Positions 33,042 to 41,291 of a stretch of DNA of 64,000 nt are shown piece after piece. The translations under genes were made by a program, and so were the position numbers. The stretch's first letter is position 1, and each line of letters opens with the position of its first letter. Below the pieces are notes generated by a model. It was not told where the DNA came from and ran no database searches. It saw only the letters and a program-made list of their open reading frames with translations. This DNA comes from Spirochaetota bacterium (GTDB lineage: Bacteria > Spirochaetota > Spirochaetia > Sphaerochaetales > Sphaerochaetaceae): assembly GCA_023401595.1 (NCBI GenBank), contig JAEXDQ010000051.1, forward strand, positions 1 through 64,000. The letters run 5' to 3'.

Positions 33042-33065
33042 ACTTTCGTGTACGTACACGAAAGT
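33042..33065. promoter_or_regulatory. 24-bp perfect palindrome, likely repressor operator
   Basis: ACTTTCGTGTAC (33042-33053) is the exact inverse of GTACACGAAAGT (33054-33065). It begins 6 bases after the TATAGT box and so covers the start of transcription. The centre TGTACGTACA equals the core of AraR (GntR-family) operators known from Bacillus; that similarity is from memory. The downstream genes include an arabinose/fucose-isomerase-like enzyme and an AraM-like protein, which fits sugar control. Confidence 0.82.
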
Positions 33066-33162
33066 AAAAACAGAGTGTTTTGTCAATGTATGCGTGCGGA
33101 AATCCATGGATGGCCGGAAACCCTCCGTCCACAGGATATGCGCAGATATGAGGAGGACGTTC

Positions 33163-34638
33163 ATGAAGAATATTCCAGAAGTGAAACTTGGTCTGATTTC
33201 CGTCAGCAGGAGTTGTTTTCCTATTTCCTTGTCGGAAAGGAGACGTTCGGCTGTTGTCGGGGCGTATGGCGCGGGGCTGTATGAATGTCCTGTCACCGTC
33301 GAGAATGAACTTGATGCGGTACAGGCCGTCGCGGACATCAAGGCGAAGGATATCAACGCTCTTGTCGTGTTTCTCGGCAACTTCGGACCGGAGACTCCCG
33401 AGACAATGATCGCGAAGATGTTCGACGGACCGATCATGTATGTCGCCGCCGCCGAAGGCGATGGCGATTTGTATGATGGAAGAGGCGACGCCTTCTGCGG
33501 CATGCTCAACTGCTCCTATAACCTGGGACTGAGAAGCATCAAGGCCCACATCCCCGCATATCCTGTGGGAACCGCCCCTGAGGTCGCCGAGATGATCAGG
33601 GAATTCGTTCCTGTCGCCAAGGCGCTCATCGGTATCAGGAACCTCAAGATAATCACATTCGGGCCGAGGCCGACCGATTTCCTCGCCTGCAACGCCCCGA
33701 TACAGCCGTTGTTCGACCTTGGCGTCGAAATTGAAGAGAACAGTGAACTTGATCTGCTCGCGGCGTACAATCGTCATGCGGGTGATTCCCGCATCGACGC
33801 GTTGGTCAAGGAAATGGCTGAAGAAACCGGACGCGACAACAAGTACCGGGGAGTCCTGCCGCGATTGGCCCAGTATGAGCTTACATTGCTGGACTGGATA
33901 GAGGAGCACAAAGGAAGCCGTTCCTATATCGCGCTTGCGAATAAATGCTGGCCTGCGTTCCAGACGGAATTCGGGTTCGTCCCCTGCTATGTGAACAGTC
34001 GCCTTACGGCACAGGGGATTCCGGTTTCCTGTGAGGTCGACATCTATGGCGCGTTGAGCGAATACATCGGAATCTGTGTTTCCGACATGCCCGTCACTTT
34101 GTTGGACATCAACAATACGGTTCCCGCGGAGATATACAAGGCCGAGATCGAGAAACAGTACGGCGTTCAGGCGAATGATACGTTCATGGGCTTTCATTGC
34201 GGCAATACCGCCTGTAGCCTGCTCAAGAACCCCCACATGGGGTATCAGCTGATCATGAAACGGGACCTTGAACCCGAGCTTGAGGAACCGGATATCACCA
34301 GAGGTACGATGGAGGGCGATTTGAAGGCGGCGAAGGTGACTTTATACCGATTGCAGTCGAACGCCAGGGGTGAATTGAAGGCGTACGTCGCCGAAGGGGA
34401 GGTGCTGGACGTCCCGTCTCGGAGCTTCGGAAGCATCGGCATTTTCTCCATTCCGGAAATGTCCCGGTTCTACCGACATGTTTTGATCGCGAAACGGTAC
34501 CCCCACCATGGAGCGGTCGCGTTCAGGCCTGTCGGCAAATACTTGTTCGACGTTTTCAGCTATCTCGGTATTTCGGACATCGCCTACAACCAGCCGAAGT
34601 CCCTGCCGTATCCGGGAGAGAATCCTTTTGTAAAATAG
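33163..34638 (+). CDS. L-fucose/L-arabinose isomerase-like protein
   Basis: A cytoplasmic protein of 491 residues with the fold of FucI/AraA isomerases. N-terminal Rossmann-like blocks (VVFLGNFGPETPE, TFGPRPTDF) are followed by the metal-binding half. That half has candidate acidic ligands in CEVDIYGALSEYI and a candidate His in MGFHCGNTACS. It would interconvert an aldose and a ketose using a divalent metal. The substrate cannot be fixed; L-fucose or a related deoxy or pentose sugar is likely, given the fucosidase at 55655. I choose the ATG at 33163 because AGGAGGA ends 5 bases upstream; the longer frame lacks a ribosome site. A 24-bp palindrome controls the promoter. Confidence 0.85.
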   Translation: MKNIPEVKLGLISVSRSCFPISLSERRRSAVVGAYGAGLYECPVTVENELDAVQAVADIKAKDINALVVFLGNFGPETPETMIAKMFDGPIMYVAAAEGDGDLYDGRGDAFCGMLNCSYNLGLRSIKAHIPAYPVGTAPEVAEMIREFVPVAKALIGIRNLKIITFGPRPTDFLACNAPIQPLFDLGVEIEENSELDLLAAYNRHAGDSRIDALVKEMAEETGRDNKYRGVLPRLAQYELTLLDWIEEHKGSRSYIALANKCWPAFQTEFGFVPCYVNSRLTAQGIPVSCEVDIYGALSEYIGICVSDMPVTLLDINNTVPAEIYKAEIEKQYGVQANDTFMGFHCGNTACSLLKNPHMGYQLIMKRDLEPELEEPDITRGTMEGDLKAAKVTLYRLQSNARGELKAYVAEGEVLDVPSRSFGSIGIFSIPEMSRFYRHVLIAKRYPHHGAVAFRPVGKYLFDVFSYLGISDIAYNQPKSLPYPGENPFVK

Positions 34639-34652
34639 ATTTTGCTATGCGC

Positions 34653-34715
34653 TCCGCCTGGCAGGAGGATGCCAGGCGGAAGCCGTATGGACGACCGCGG
34701 TCGTCGTTCGTTTTT
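34653..34715 (+). terminator. Tandem hairpins between the isomerase-like and araM-like genes
   Basis: TCCGCCTGGCA (34653-34663) pairs perfectly with TGCCAGGCGGA (34670-34680), with the loop GGAGGA. Ten bases on, ACGACCGCGGTCGT (34691-34704) is a perfect palindrome, and TTTTT follows at 34711. The pair could act as terminator, mRNA stabiliser or operator. Confidence 0.55.
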
Positions 34716-34752
34716 CTCAGCTTGGGCGTAGAGACCTGGAAGGGAGGGGACT

Positions 34753-36090
34753 ATGGATACTCAGTACTGCCATATCGGTGACGGCGTCTTGGAGAAGGTG
34801 TCTCAATTGTTTCAATCGGAATGGGGTGGCGTGTACCGTCCGCTGATCGTCGCCGATGGCAATACCTGGCAGGTCGCCGGACCGTTCCTTCAGGAGCGGT
34901 TTGAGAGGGCCGCTTCCGATAATCCTGAAAAAAACCTCTGGCCGGGAACGCCGTATCTGTTTCCTGCTACCCCGATGCTGTATGGCGACGAACGGTCTAT
35001 CGCCGAGGTCCGTCGTTTGTTGGATGGAAACGACCTGCTCGCCGTAGCCCTGGGTTCCGGTACAATCAACGATATCGCCAAGCGGGCGTCGTATGAATGC
35101 GGAAAGCCGTATATCGTCGTTGCGACCGCCCCTTCCGTGGACGGATATACTTCCTTCGGCGCCGCGGTTTCCATCGGAGGCTTCAAACAGACGCTTCCAT
35201 GTTCCGCACCGTTCGCGGTGTTCGCCGAACGGGATATCCTCTGCGGCGCGCCTTTGCCGATGCTTTCCGCTGGGTATGGCGATCTCGCCGCCAAGGTTCC
35301 CGCGGGCGCCGACTGGCTTATCGCCGACGCGCTGGGCATCCATCCTGTCCAGCCCGACATATGGAATATGATCCAGCCGACGTTGAAGAGCGTCCTTTCC
35401 CGACCGTCGGAATTGTCGGCACGGAACAAGGAGGTCGTGGGCGAGGTCTTTTCCGGTCTGGTCCAGACTGGTTTCGCAATGCAGAAGATGCACGATTCCA
35501 GACCGGCAAGCGGCGCGGAGCATTTGATCAGCCATGTGTGGGAGATGGAGCATCTGTGCAAGGACGGCGTTCCTGTCTCCCATGGATTCAAGGTCGCTCT
35601 CGGAACGCTGATCTCTACTGCGATGATGGACGAGCTTTGCAATTTCACCTCGGAGCAGCTTGCGCAAAGCTGCCGTCATGCGGTACCCGTCTCATGGGAC
35701 GAGCGTGCGGCCCAGATCCAGGCCTGGGTGGGAGATCGGCCGTCGTATCATCAGATACTTGAAGTGAGCCGTAGCAAATTCCTGGAAGGCGAGTCCTTGG
35801 AAGAACGGAGGAGGCTCATCATCCATGAATGGGAGACTATTCGCACGAAGATACAGAGGCAGATCATACCTTTTGCGGATTTGAAGAAGATGTTTGCGCT
35901 GGCCGGCTGTCCTACCGAGCCTTCCCACATCGATGTTACGAAGGAACTGTTTCAGAGAGGGGTGGTCGTATCCCAGATGATCCGAAGCCGATACACCATT
36001 CTCGACCTGTTGTATGAAACCGGTCTGTTCGACCAAATAACGGGGACTTTGATGGATGGGACGAAGTATTTCCATTCGTACCGCCGTTGA
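34753..36090 (+). CDS. sn-Glycerol-1-phosphate dehydrogenase family protein (AraM-like)
   Basis: A protein of 445 residues of the iron/zinc alcohol-dehydrogenase fold, AraM/EgsA branch. These enzymes reduce dihydroxyacetone phosphate to sn-glycerol 1-phosphate with NAD(P)H. The NAD motif GSGTINDIAKRAS (about 97-109) and the block TAPSVDGYTSFGAA are typical. Metal ligands are Asp in AGADWLIADALG, His in AEHLISHVWEMEH and His in GVPVSHGFKVALG. In Bacillus subtilis araM lies in the arabinose operon, which matches the AraR-like palindrome and isomerase-like gene just upstream. GGGAGGGGA precedes the ATG. It may supply unusual lipid heads, or the substrate may have shifted. Confidence 0.88.
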   Translation: MDTQYCHIGDGVLEKVSQLFQSEWGGVYRPLIVADGNTWQVAGPFLQERFERAASDNPEKNLWPGTPYLFPATPMLYGDERSIAEVRRLLDGNDLLAVALGSGTINDIAKRASYECGKPYIVVATAPSVDGYTSFGAAVSIGGFKQTLPCSAPFAVFAERDILCGAPLPMLSAGYGDLAAKVPAGADWLIADALGIHPVQPDIWNMIQPTLKSVLSRPSELSARNKEVVGEVFSGLVQTGFAMQKMHDSRPASGAEHLISHVWEMEHLCKDGVPVSHGFKVALGTLISTAMMDELCNFTSEQLAQSCRHAVPVSWDERAAQIQAWVGDRPSYHQILEVSRSKFLEGESLEERRRLIIHEWETIRTKIQRQIIPFADLKKMFALAGCPTEPSHIDVTKELFQRGVVVSQMIRSRYTILDLLYETGLFDQITGTLMDGTKYFHSYRR

Positions 36091-36283
36091 TTCGCCTGTT
36101 TGCTTTGTTCGGGAGACGTGCTGAATGACGGTATCACGATACGGAATCTGCATACACCTAGAATCCGATGCCGCTTCTGTGGTATCATCTGAAATACCTT
36201 CAGCAGACGCAGTATCCGTTTTCTTCTGTTGTTAGGCGCCGCTGAGGTTTGAGCGGGAATTATCATGAAACAGGGCGTTTGAC

Positions 36284-37069
36284 ATGCAGTTCATCATAGC
36301 TATTACAGTCCTCGTAGCGACGTTGCTCGGTTCAATCAGCGGAATAGGCGGGGGAGTCCTGATCAAACCTGTCATGGATGCGATCTGCGACATGACTTCA
36401 TCCCAGATCAGCTTCCTGTCCGGTACCACTGTGTTGACGATGACTATCGTCTCATTGCTGCGCAGCCGGAAGGATCCGGTCAAGATCGACCGCAGGGGAA
36501 CCTTCCTCGCGATAGGCGCGGCCTTCGGCGGGCTTGCCGGCAAGACGATCTTCGATATGCTGGTCCAGCGGGCGTCGTCCAGCGCCGCGGTCAGCCTGGT
36601 GCAGAACATCATCATGGTGATCCTGACCGTGGCTGTATTCTTCTATATCCTGTTCAAAGCCCGCATTCAGCAGAAGAACCTGTCGAATCCGACGGTCTGC
36701 GTGGTCAGCGGTCTGTTCCTCGGCGTCATGTCTTCGTTCCTGGGTATTGGCGGCGGACCGATCAATATCATGCTGTTGTCGTACTTTTTTTCAATGGAGA
36801 CGAAGACCGCGGCGCTCAATTCACTGTACGTTATTTTCTTTTCCCAGTCCGTATCCTTGGTCAGCAACATCGCCACCGGCTCCGTTCCCTCGATCGACTG
36901 GTGGATTCTCGGCATGATGATGGTCTGCGCCGTCGTCGGCGCCACGGTAGGCAGAAAGCTGTCGAGTAAAATGACCGACCGTCATGTGGATATCCTGTTC
37001 ATGGGACTGCTGTTCGTCATTATCGGTATCTCGGTCTATAATTGTTTCAGATTCGCGTTGATATCGTAG
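36284..37069 (+). CDS. TauE/SafE family permease
   Basis: An integral membrane protein of 261 residues with about eight spans in two related halves. Each half has the family's glycine-rich entry: GSISGIGGGVLIKPVMDA near the N-terminus and SSFLGIGGGPINIMLLSYF in the middle. Relatives export sulfite, sulfoacetate or other organic anions. The substrate is unknown; sulfite or a sulfur-containing product would suit a sulfatase-bearing strain, but this is speculation. The ribosome site is weak. The 193 bases upstream hold TGGTATCAT (about 36179), a possible extended -10, and no gene. It is convergent with tmRNA. Confidence 0.87.
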   Translation: MQFIIAITVLVATLLGSISGIGGGVLIKPVMDAICDMTSSQISFLSGTTVLTMTIVSLLRSRKDPVKIDRRGTFLAIGAAFGGLAGKTIFDMLVQRASSSAAVSLVQNIIMVILTVAVFFYILFKARIQQKNLSNPTVCVVSGLFLGVMSSFLGIGGGPINIMLLSYFFSMETKTAALNSLYVIFFSQSVSLVSNIATGSVPSIDWWILGMMMVCAVVGATVGRKLSSKMTDRHVDILFMGLLFVIIGISVYNCFRFALIS

Positions 37070-37149
37070 TCGCCTGCCGAAGGTATCACGTCCATAATGC
37101 AGATGGAAGTCTTGAACGACATGAAGCTGTTTCCCATAAGTCTTCCAGA

Positions 37150-37187
37150 CGGAAAACCCCTCGCAATATCGGATATCGCGAGGGGTT
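37150..37187. terminator. Bidirectional terminator between the permease and tmRNA
   Basis: AACCCCTCGC (37155-37164) pairs perfectly with GCGAGGGGTT (37178-37187). On the minus strand it runs into TTTTCC 20 bases after the tmRNA 3' end; on the plus strand it follows the TauE/SafE gene. Confidence 0.82.
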
Positions 37188-37206
37188 GACCATCTTCTAG
37201 GTGTTC

Positions 37207-37579
37207 TGGAGGTGGGGGGATTCGAACCCCCGTCCTAACGGGCCACCCAGCAGCCTCTACAAGCTTAGTCGATGTTCTGGGTGTTCCGGCGCGCGCAGGT
37301 GTATCGACAAACGGCAGCGCGCCGTATCCGGCTTTAGTGTCCCGGAACGCCACCGGCGTTCGTCCCAGTAAGCCCTTGTTGTTACAGGCACCCGTCAGTT
37401 AAGAGCGGCACCGAGCGGACCTGTACGTTCAAGCTGTCTTAGGCAGCGAGAGCGTATGCTTCGTCAGAGACGTATTCGTCTTCTTTCTTGGCATTTAAAT
37501 GTTTTGCTAGTTTTAGGAGTTGGCGCTCCGCTTGCAACTACTGACCTGACATACCGCCAGTCGAAACCGAAACACCCCC
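37207..37579 (-). ncRNA. ssrA: Transfer-messenger RNA (tmRNA)
   Basis: The 5' end GGGGGTG (37579-37573) pairs with CACCTCC near the 3' end (37214-37208), followed by discriminator A at 37207. The T arm carries GGTTCGAATCC, and the 5' domain starts with TTTCGGTTTCGACTGG. The genome does not encode the terminal CCA. The tag frame on the minus strand (37492-37439) reads AKKEDEYVSDEAYALAA and then TAA, with the standard protease-recognised YALAA end; the first Ala is the inferred resume codon. It rescues stalled ribosomes together with SmpB. The length is 373 nt, within the usual range. Confidence 0.95.
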
Positions 37580-37610
37580 GTAAGGCTTCCGTCCTACGGC
37601 GAGCATCTGT

Positions 37611-37639
37611 AATATACTGCAATATCAGGGATAAGGCAA
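37611..37639 (-). promoter_or_regulatory. tmRNA promoter
   Basis: On the minus strand TTGCCT (37639-37634) and TATATT (37616-37611) are exactly 17 bases apart. Transcription would start about 25 bases before the mature tmRNA 5' end. Confidence 0.75.
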
Positions 37640-37788
37640 GCGGCTTCTTATGCGCATCCTCCCGGTACAGCGTCGATACTGCGCCGAAACGACGTAACGC
37701 TTGCGCAGACGCGATATAAACCGGGTACAGGCCTGATACGGGCCCTGGCGGCGGGATGTCCCGGCGGCGGCTGCACGGTTTTGGGATT

Positions 37789-37817
37789 TTGTTTGCCGAC
37801 GGTAGGGAAAATATAGT
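37789..37817 (+). promoter_or_regulatory. Promoter of the alpha/beta hydrolase gene
   Basis: TTGTTT (37789-37794) and TATAGT (37812-37817) are 17 bases apart, 28 bases before the start codon. Confidence 0.65.
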
Positions 37818-37845
37818 ACTTTGCATACAATAGGAGCTATTTCCC

Positions 37846-38781
37846 ATGGATATTTTCTACATTGTCTGCGCCTGTATTCTCGGTATGTGTGTTCTTGTCA
37901 GCTATATCTTGTATCGGTATGCCTTTATCCGGAGTGCAGAACCGGTTCCCCCGATTGCGGGGACGGGCGATACTGAAGCCAGACGTTTTTTCAGCGACCA
38001 CTATGGGGAAAGGATTCGGTTTCTTGAAGACTGGGGCTATGAGACTGTATCGATCGTCAACTTCCAGGGAAAGCGGTTGGTCGGCTATCTTTTTCGTGCG
38101 AAACGACCGACCGACAAAATAGCGCTCTGTGTCCACGGCTACCGTAACGCCGCGTTCAACGAATATCTGTTCCATGCCCCCATGTATCTTGAACATTTCG
38201 GCATGGATTTGCTGCTCGTCGATGATGCGGCGCATGGGGCGAGCGAGGGGCGTAGGATAGGGTTCTCATGGAACGACCGCAAGGATTGTCTGCAATGGTG
38301 CCGCTGGATCGTGGAACGTTTTGGCCCGGAAGAAAAGATTCTGTTACAGGGGATCAGCATGGGGGCCGCCACGGTACTCAACGCCGCGGGGGAGGAGGGA
38401 TTGCCGCCGAACGTCCGATGGGTAGTGGCGGACTGTAGCTTTTCAAGTCTGAAACGGGAGATACTCCATGTGATGAAACAGCGTTTTCATCTTCCTGCGT
38501 TTCCTTTGTACCATATGGCCAGCGGTTTCTGCCGGTTGTTGAACGGTTTTTTCTGCGGAACGGCCAATGTCGTCAGGCGGACGGCAAGGATTCAGGTCCC
38601 CGTGTTGTTCATCCATGGCGACGCGGACAGGTTCGTACCGACGGAAATGGTCCACGAGCTGTACGACGCCTGTACCGCGCCCAAGGCCTTGTTGATCGTA
38701 TCAGGCGCCAGGCACGGCGAAAGTTTTCTGTTGGAACCGGATGCATACGAGACGGCCGTCCGCGGTTTGCTTGAAAAATAA
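37846..38781 (+). CDS. Membrane-anchored alpha/beta hydrolase
   Basis: A protein of 311 residues with one N-terminal membrane span (about 3-24, IFYIVCACILGMCVLVSYIL) followed by an alpha/beta-hydrolase domain. The nucleophile elbow is LQGISMGAAT (Gly-Ile-Ser-Met-Gly), the acid is Asp in FIHGDADRFVP and the base is His in SGARHGES, so the triad is complete. It resembles the YqkD/BAAT-like group of bacterial serine esterases or peptidases. The substrate is unknown. AGGAG lies 9 bases before the ATG. Confidence 0.87.
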   Translation: MDIFYIVCACILGMCVLVSYILYRYAFIRSAEPVPPIAGTGDTEARRFFSDHYGERIRFLEDWGYETVSIVNFQGKRLVGYLFRAKRPTDKIALCVHGYRNAAFNEYLFHAPMYLEHFGMDLLLVDDAAHGASEGRRIGFSWNDRKDCLQWCRWIVERFGPEEKILLQGISMGAATVLNAAGEEGLPPNVRWVVADCSFSSLKREILHVMKQRFHLPAFPLYHMASGFCRLLNGFFCGTANVVRRTARIQVPVLFIHGDADRFVPTEMVHELYDACTAPKALLIVSGARHGESFLLEPDAYETAVRGLLEK

Positions 38782-38901
38782 GCCTGCAGTCTCCGATTCC
38801 AGTTCCGTGTATAAGCGGCAGCGCTCGCAGGGGCGAGATAGGGGGCTTTGCATTATATCTGGCCGTTGCGGAGACGCGCCAAATATCCTGCCGCCGTTCC
38901 G

Positions 38902-39366
38902 TCAATGCTGTTCCTGCGGAATTTCCTGCTCAAGCGACTCGCAGGAATCGAGGTTGTCCCTGATTTTCTTCAAGCCGTCGAACAGTCCCTCCATCTCCCT
39001 GTCGGAAAAGTCTCGCCAGATCAGGTCGTCGACGACCTGAAAACCGTGACGGACTGCTTCGGCCTTTGCCATGCCCAGTTCAGTTATCCTGATAAGGCAT
39101 GCCCTACGACTGTCCGGATGCGGTTCCCTGACGATGAAACCAGCCTCAATCATCCTGTCAAGGGTTCGCGACAGGGTAGTGACGTCGATTGCGCAGGCGT
39201 CTGACAATTCTCGTTGCGTGATACCGTCCTGTTCGCTGAGCAATACCAGAATCCGAGGCTGCCCCAGTCCCAAGGTAAAGCCAAGTCCTGAAAAATAGGG
39301 CTGGAGCAACCTTTTTCTGGTTCGTTCGACTTGCAGTAGAAGGTCCCGTATATCGTGTTTTTCCAT
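38902..39366 (-). CDS. MarR-family transcriptional regulator
   Basis: A DNA-binding protein of 154 residues. The winged helix is ITQRELSDACAIDVTTLSRT followed by LDRMIEAGFIVREPHPDSRRACLIRIT, the MarR recognition helix and wing. The start at 39366 has AAGGAGA 5 bases upstream. It is the last gene of an operon after two ABC exporter subunits, and the operon promoter carries a perfect dyad (43081-43106). The natural reading is that this protein represses its own operon until a drug or metabolite releases it. Confidence 0.92.
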   Translation of the reverse strand: MEKHDIRDLLLQVERTRKRLLQPYFSGLGFTLGLGQPRILVLLSEQDGITQRELSDACAIDVTTLSRTLDRMIEAGFIVREPHPDSRRACLIRITELGMAKAEAVRHGFQVVDDLIWRDFSDREMEGLFDGLKKIRDNLDSCESLEQEIPQEQH

Positions 39367-39419
39367 AGACATCTCCTTCACCGTGAGTTTCCGGCTTGCG
39401 TAGAGCAAGTTCGCTTCCG

Positions 39420-41291
39420 TTATGAAAGCTCAGCCATGCCGGTGTACAGCTGATAGTACCTGCCTTTTATGGCGAGCAGCTCTTCATGGTTTCCACGTTC
39501 AATGATCCGACCCTGCTCAAGTACGAAAATAAGGTTCGAATTGCGAACCGTCGATAAACGATGCGCAATGACAAAAACCGTCCGGTCCTCCATCAGACCG
39601 TCCATACCCTCTTCTATCAGCCGTTCGGTCCTTGTATCGATGGAACTTGTCGCTTCGTCCATGATCAACACAGGAGGCCTCGATACCGCCGCCCTGGCGA
39701 TCGACAGGAGCTGCCGTTGTCCTTGGGAGAGGTTCCCTCCGTCGGAATGGAGCATCGTGTCATAGCCCTCCGGTAACCGGCGGATGAACGAATCTGCGTT
39801 CGCCAGCCCCGCCGCGGCGTGAATATCCTTGTCCGTCGCATCCAGCCGTCCATAGCGGATATTGTCCGCGATAGTCCCCGTGAACAAGTGCGTATCCTGA
39901 ATGACCATCGATAACGAGCGCCGTAGATCATCCTTCTTGATTTCCCGGATATCTATGCCGTCGTAGGTGATCGCACCGCCGTCCAGTTCATAGAATCGAT
40001 TGATCAAGTTGATGATAGTCGTCTTTCCCGCGCCTGTCGAGCCTACGAAAGCGAGTTTTTCACCCGGCTTCGCATATAGATCGATACCCTTCAGTACAGG
40101 CTTCGACGGGAGATAGCCAAATGTCGCGTCATGGAACCGTACATCGCCGCGTAGCGGCACCCAGCGTACCGTATCCGCGCCGTCCTCCGTCCGCGCCGGG
40201 ACCTTCCATGCGAAGTCTCCCGTATATTCCGCTCGTTCCCTGTAGGTTCCGTCGGCATCTTGTTCGACATTGCTCAGCGTAACGGCTCCTTCGTCGATTT
40301 CGGGCCTTTCCTCCATCATCTCAAAGATACGTTCCGCGCCGGACAGCGCCGCGAGCAGGAAATTGACCTGTTGGGTGAAGCGGTTCATCGGCATAGCGCT
40401 CTGCCGTACATAGACGAGATAAGCGGACAGCCCCCCGATATCCATCAGTCCGCCCAAGACGAACAGCCCGCCGACGCAGGCGGATACCGCGTAGTTGAAA
40501 TATGAGAGGCTCACGATGGTCGGAATCGTCATCATGGAATAGGAGAGGGCTTTCGTCGAGGCTTTTCGCAACGCCTCGTTCCGGCGGCAAAACTCATCGA
40601 AGTCCTGGTCCTCATGATTGAATACCTTCTCGACCTTTTGTCCTGAGACCATCTCCTCGACGAAACCGTTGATACCTCCCAGCGTGGACTGCTGCTCGTT
40701 GAAATATCTTCTGCTCCGTTTTCCGTTCCAGCGGATGAAGAGCGCCATCAGACCCAGAAACGCGACGACGATCAACGACAGCCTGACGTTCAGCACCATC
40801 AGCATCGTGATCGTACCTGTGAGCATGATGAAGCTCTGTATCAGCATGGCGAAGCTGTTGTTCATGGCGTCGGTCAGGGTATCCACGTCGTTGGTGAACC
40901 GGCTCATCAATTCCCCATGGGTATGGACGTCGAAATATTTCAGCGGGAGGGACTGCGTATGGGTGAACAGGTCGGACCTGATTTCAGCCACCACCTGTTG
41001 AGCCACCTTCGCCATCAGCTGATTGTACCCGAAGGTGGCAAGCACACCGACGAGATACATTCCCCCCATTGCGAGGACGATCCCCAGCAAACCCTGCAGG
41101 TCTTTCGGCAGAATATATTTGTTGATGACGGGCTTGAGCAGGTACGTGCCCATGATGTTCGCCCCTCCGCTGACCAATACGAGAATCGCGACGAATACCA
41201 GAGCCACCGTATGTCGACCGAGATAGCCGAACAGCCGCATCAAGGTCTTCTTGGTGTGTTTCGGCCGTTTGTAGTTCATGACCCGTGCCAT
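39420..41291 (-). CDS. ABC exporter half-transporter, catalytic subunit
   Basis: A protein of 623 residues: six membrane spans (about 25-310) then a nucleotide-binding domain. Walker A is VGSTGAGKTTI, the signature is LSQGQRQLLSIARA and Walker B is VLIMDEATSSID with the catalytic Glu present. A stretch of about 40 residues (about 340-380) extends the linker before the ATPase. It pairs with the upstream half-transporter, whose catalytic Glu is replaced, so the two form an asymmetric heterodimer like BmrCD or TM287/288. The start overlaps the previous stop by one base (TAATG). Confidence 0.93.
   Translation of the reverse strand: MARVMNYKRPKHTKKTLMRLFGYLGRHTVALVFVAILVLVSGGANIMGTYLLKPVINKYILPKDLQGLLGIVLAMGGMYLVGVLATFGYNQLMAKVAQQVVAEIRSDLFTHTQSLPLKYFDVHTHGELMSRFTNDVDTLTDAMNNSFAMLIQSFIMLTGTITMLMVLNVRLSLIVVAFLGLMALFIRWNGKRSRRYFNEQQSTLGGINGFVEEMVSGQKVEKVFNHEDQDFDEFCRRNEALRKASTKALSYSMMTIPTIVSLSYFNYAVSACVGGLFVLGGLMDIGGLSAYLVYVRQSAMPMNRFTQQVNFLLAALSGAERIFEMMEERPEIDEGAVTLSNVEQDADGTYRERAEYTGDFAWKVPARTEDGADTVRWVPLRGDVRFHDATFGYLPSKPVLKGIDLYAKPGEKLAFVGSTGAGKTTIINLINRFYELDGGAITYDGIDIREIKKDDLRRSLSMVIQDTHLFTGTIADNIRYGRLDATDKDIHAAAGLANADSFIRRLPEGYDTMLHSDGGNLSQGQRQLLSIARAAVSRPPVLIMDEATSSIDTRTERLIEEGMDGLMEDRTVFVIAHRLSTVRNSNLIFVLEQGRIIERGNHEELLAIKGRYYQLYTGMAELS

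Noticed and set aside
36170..36190. Promoter for the TauE/SafE gene with TGGTATCAT
   Set aside because: The distance to the gene is about 100 bases and no -35 box is visible, so I did not list it as a feature.
37211..37235. A separate tRNA gene, from the T-loop GGTTCGAATCC
   Set aside because: The T arm belongs to tmRNA; no anticodon arm or D arm lies at the right distance.
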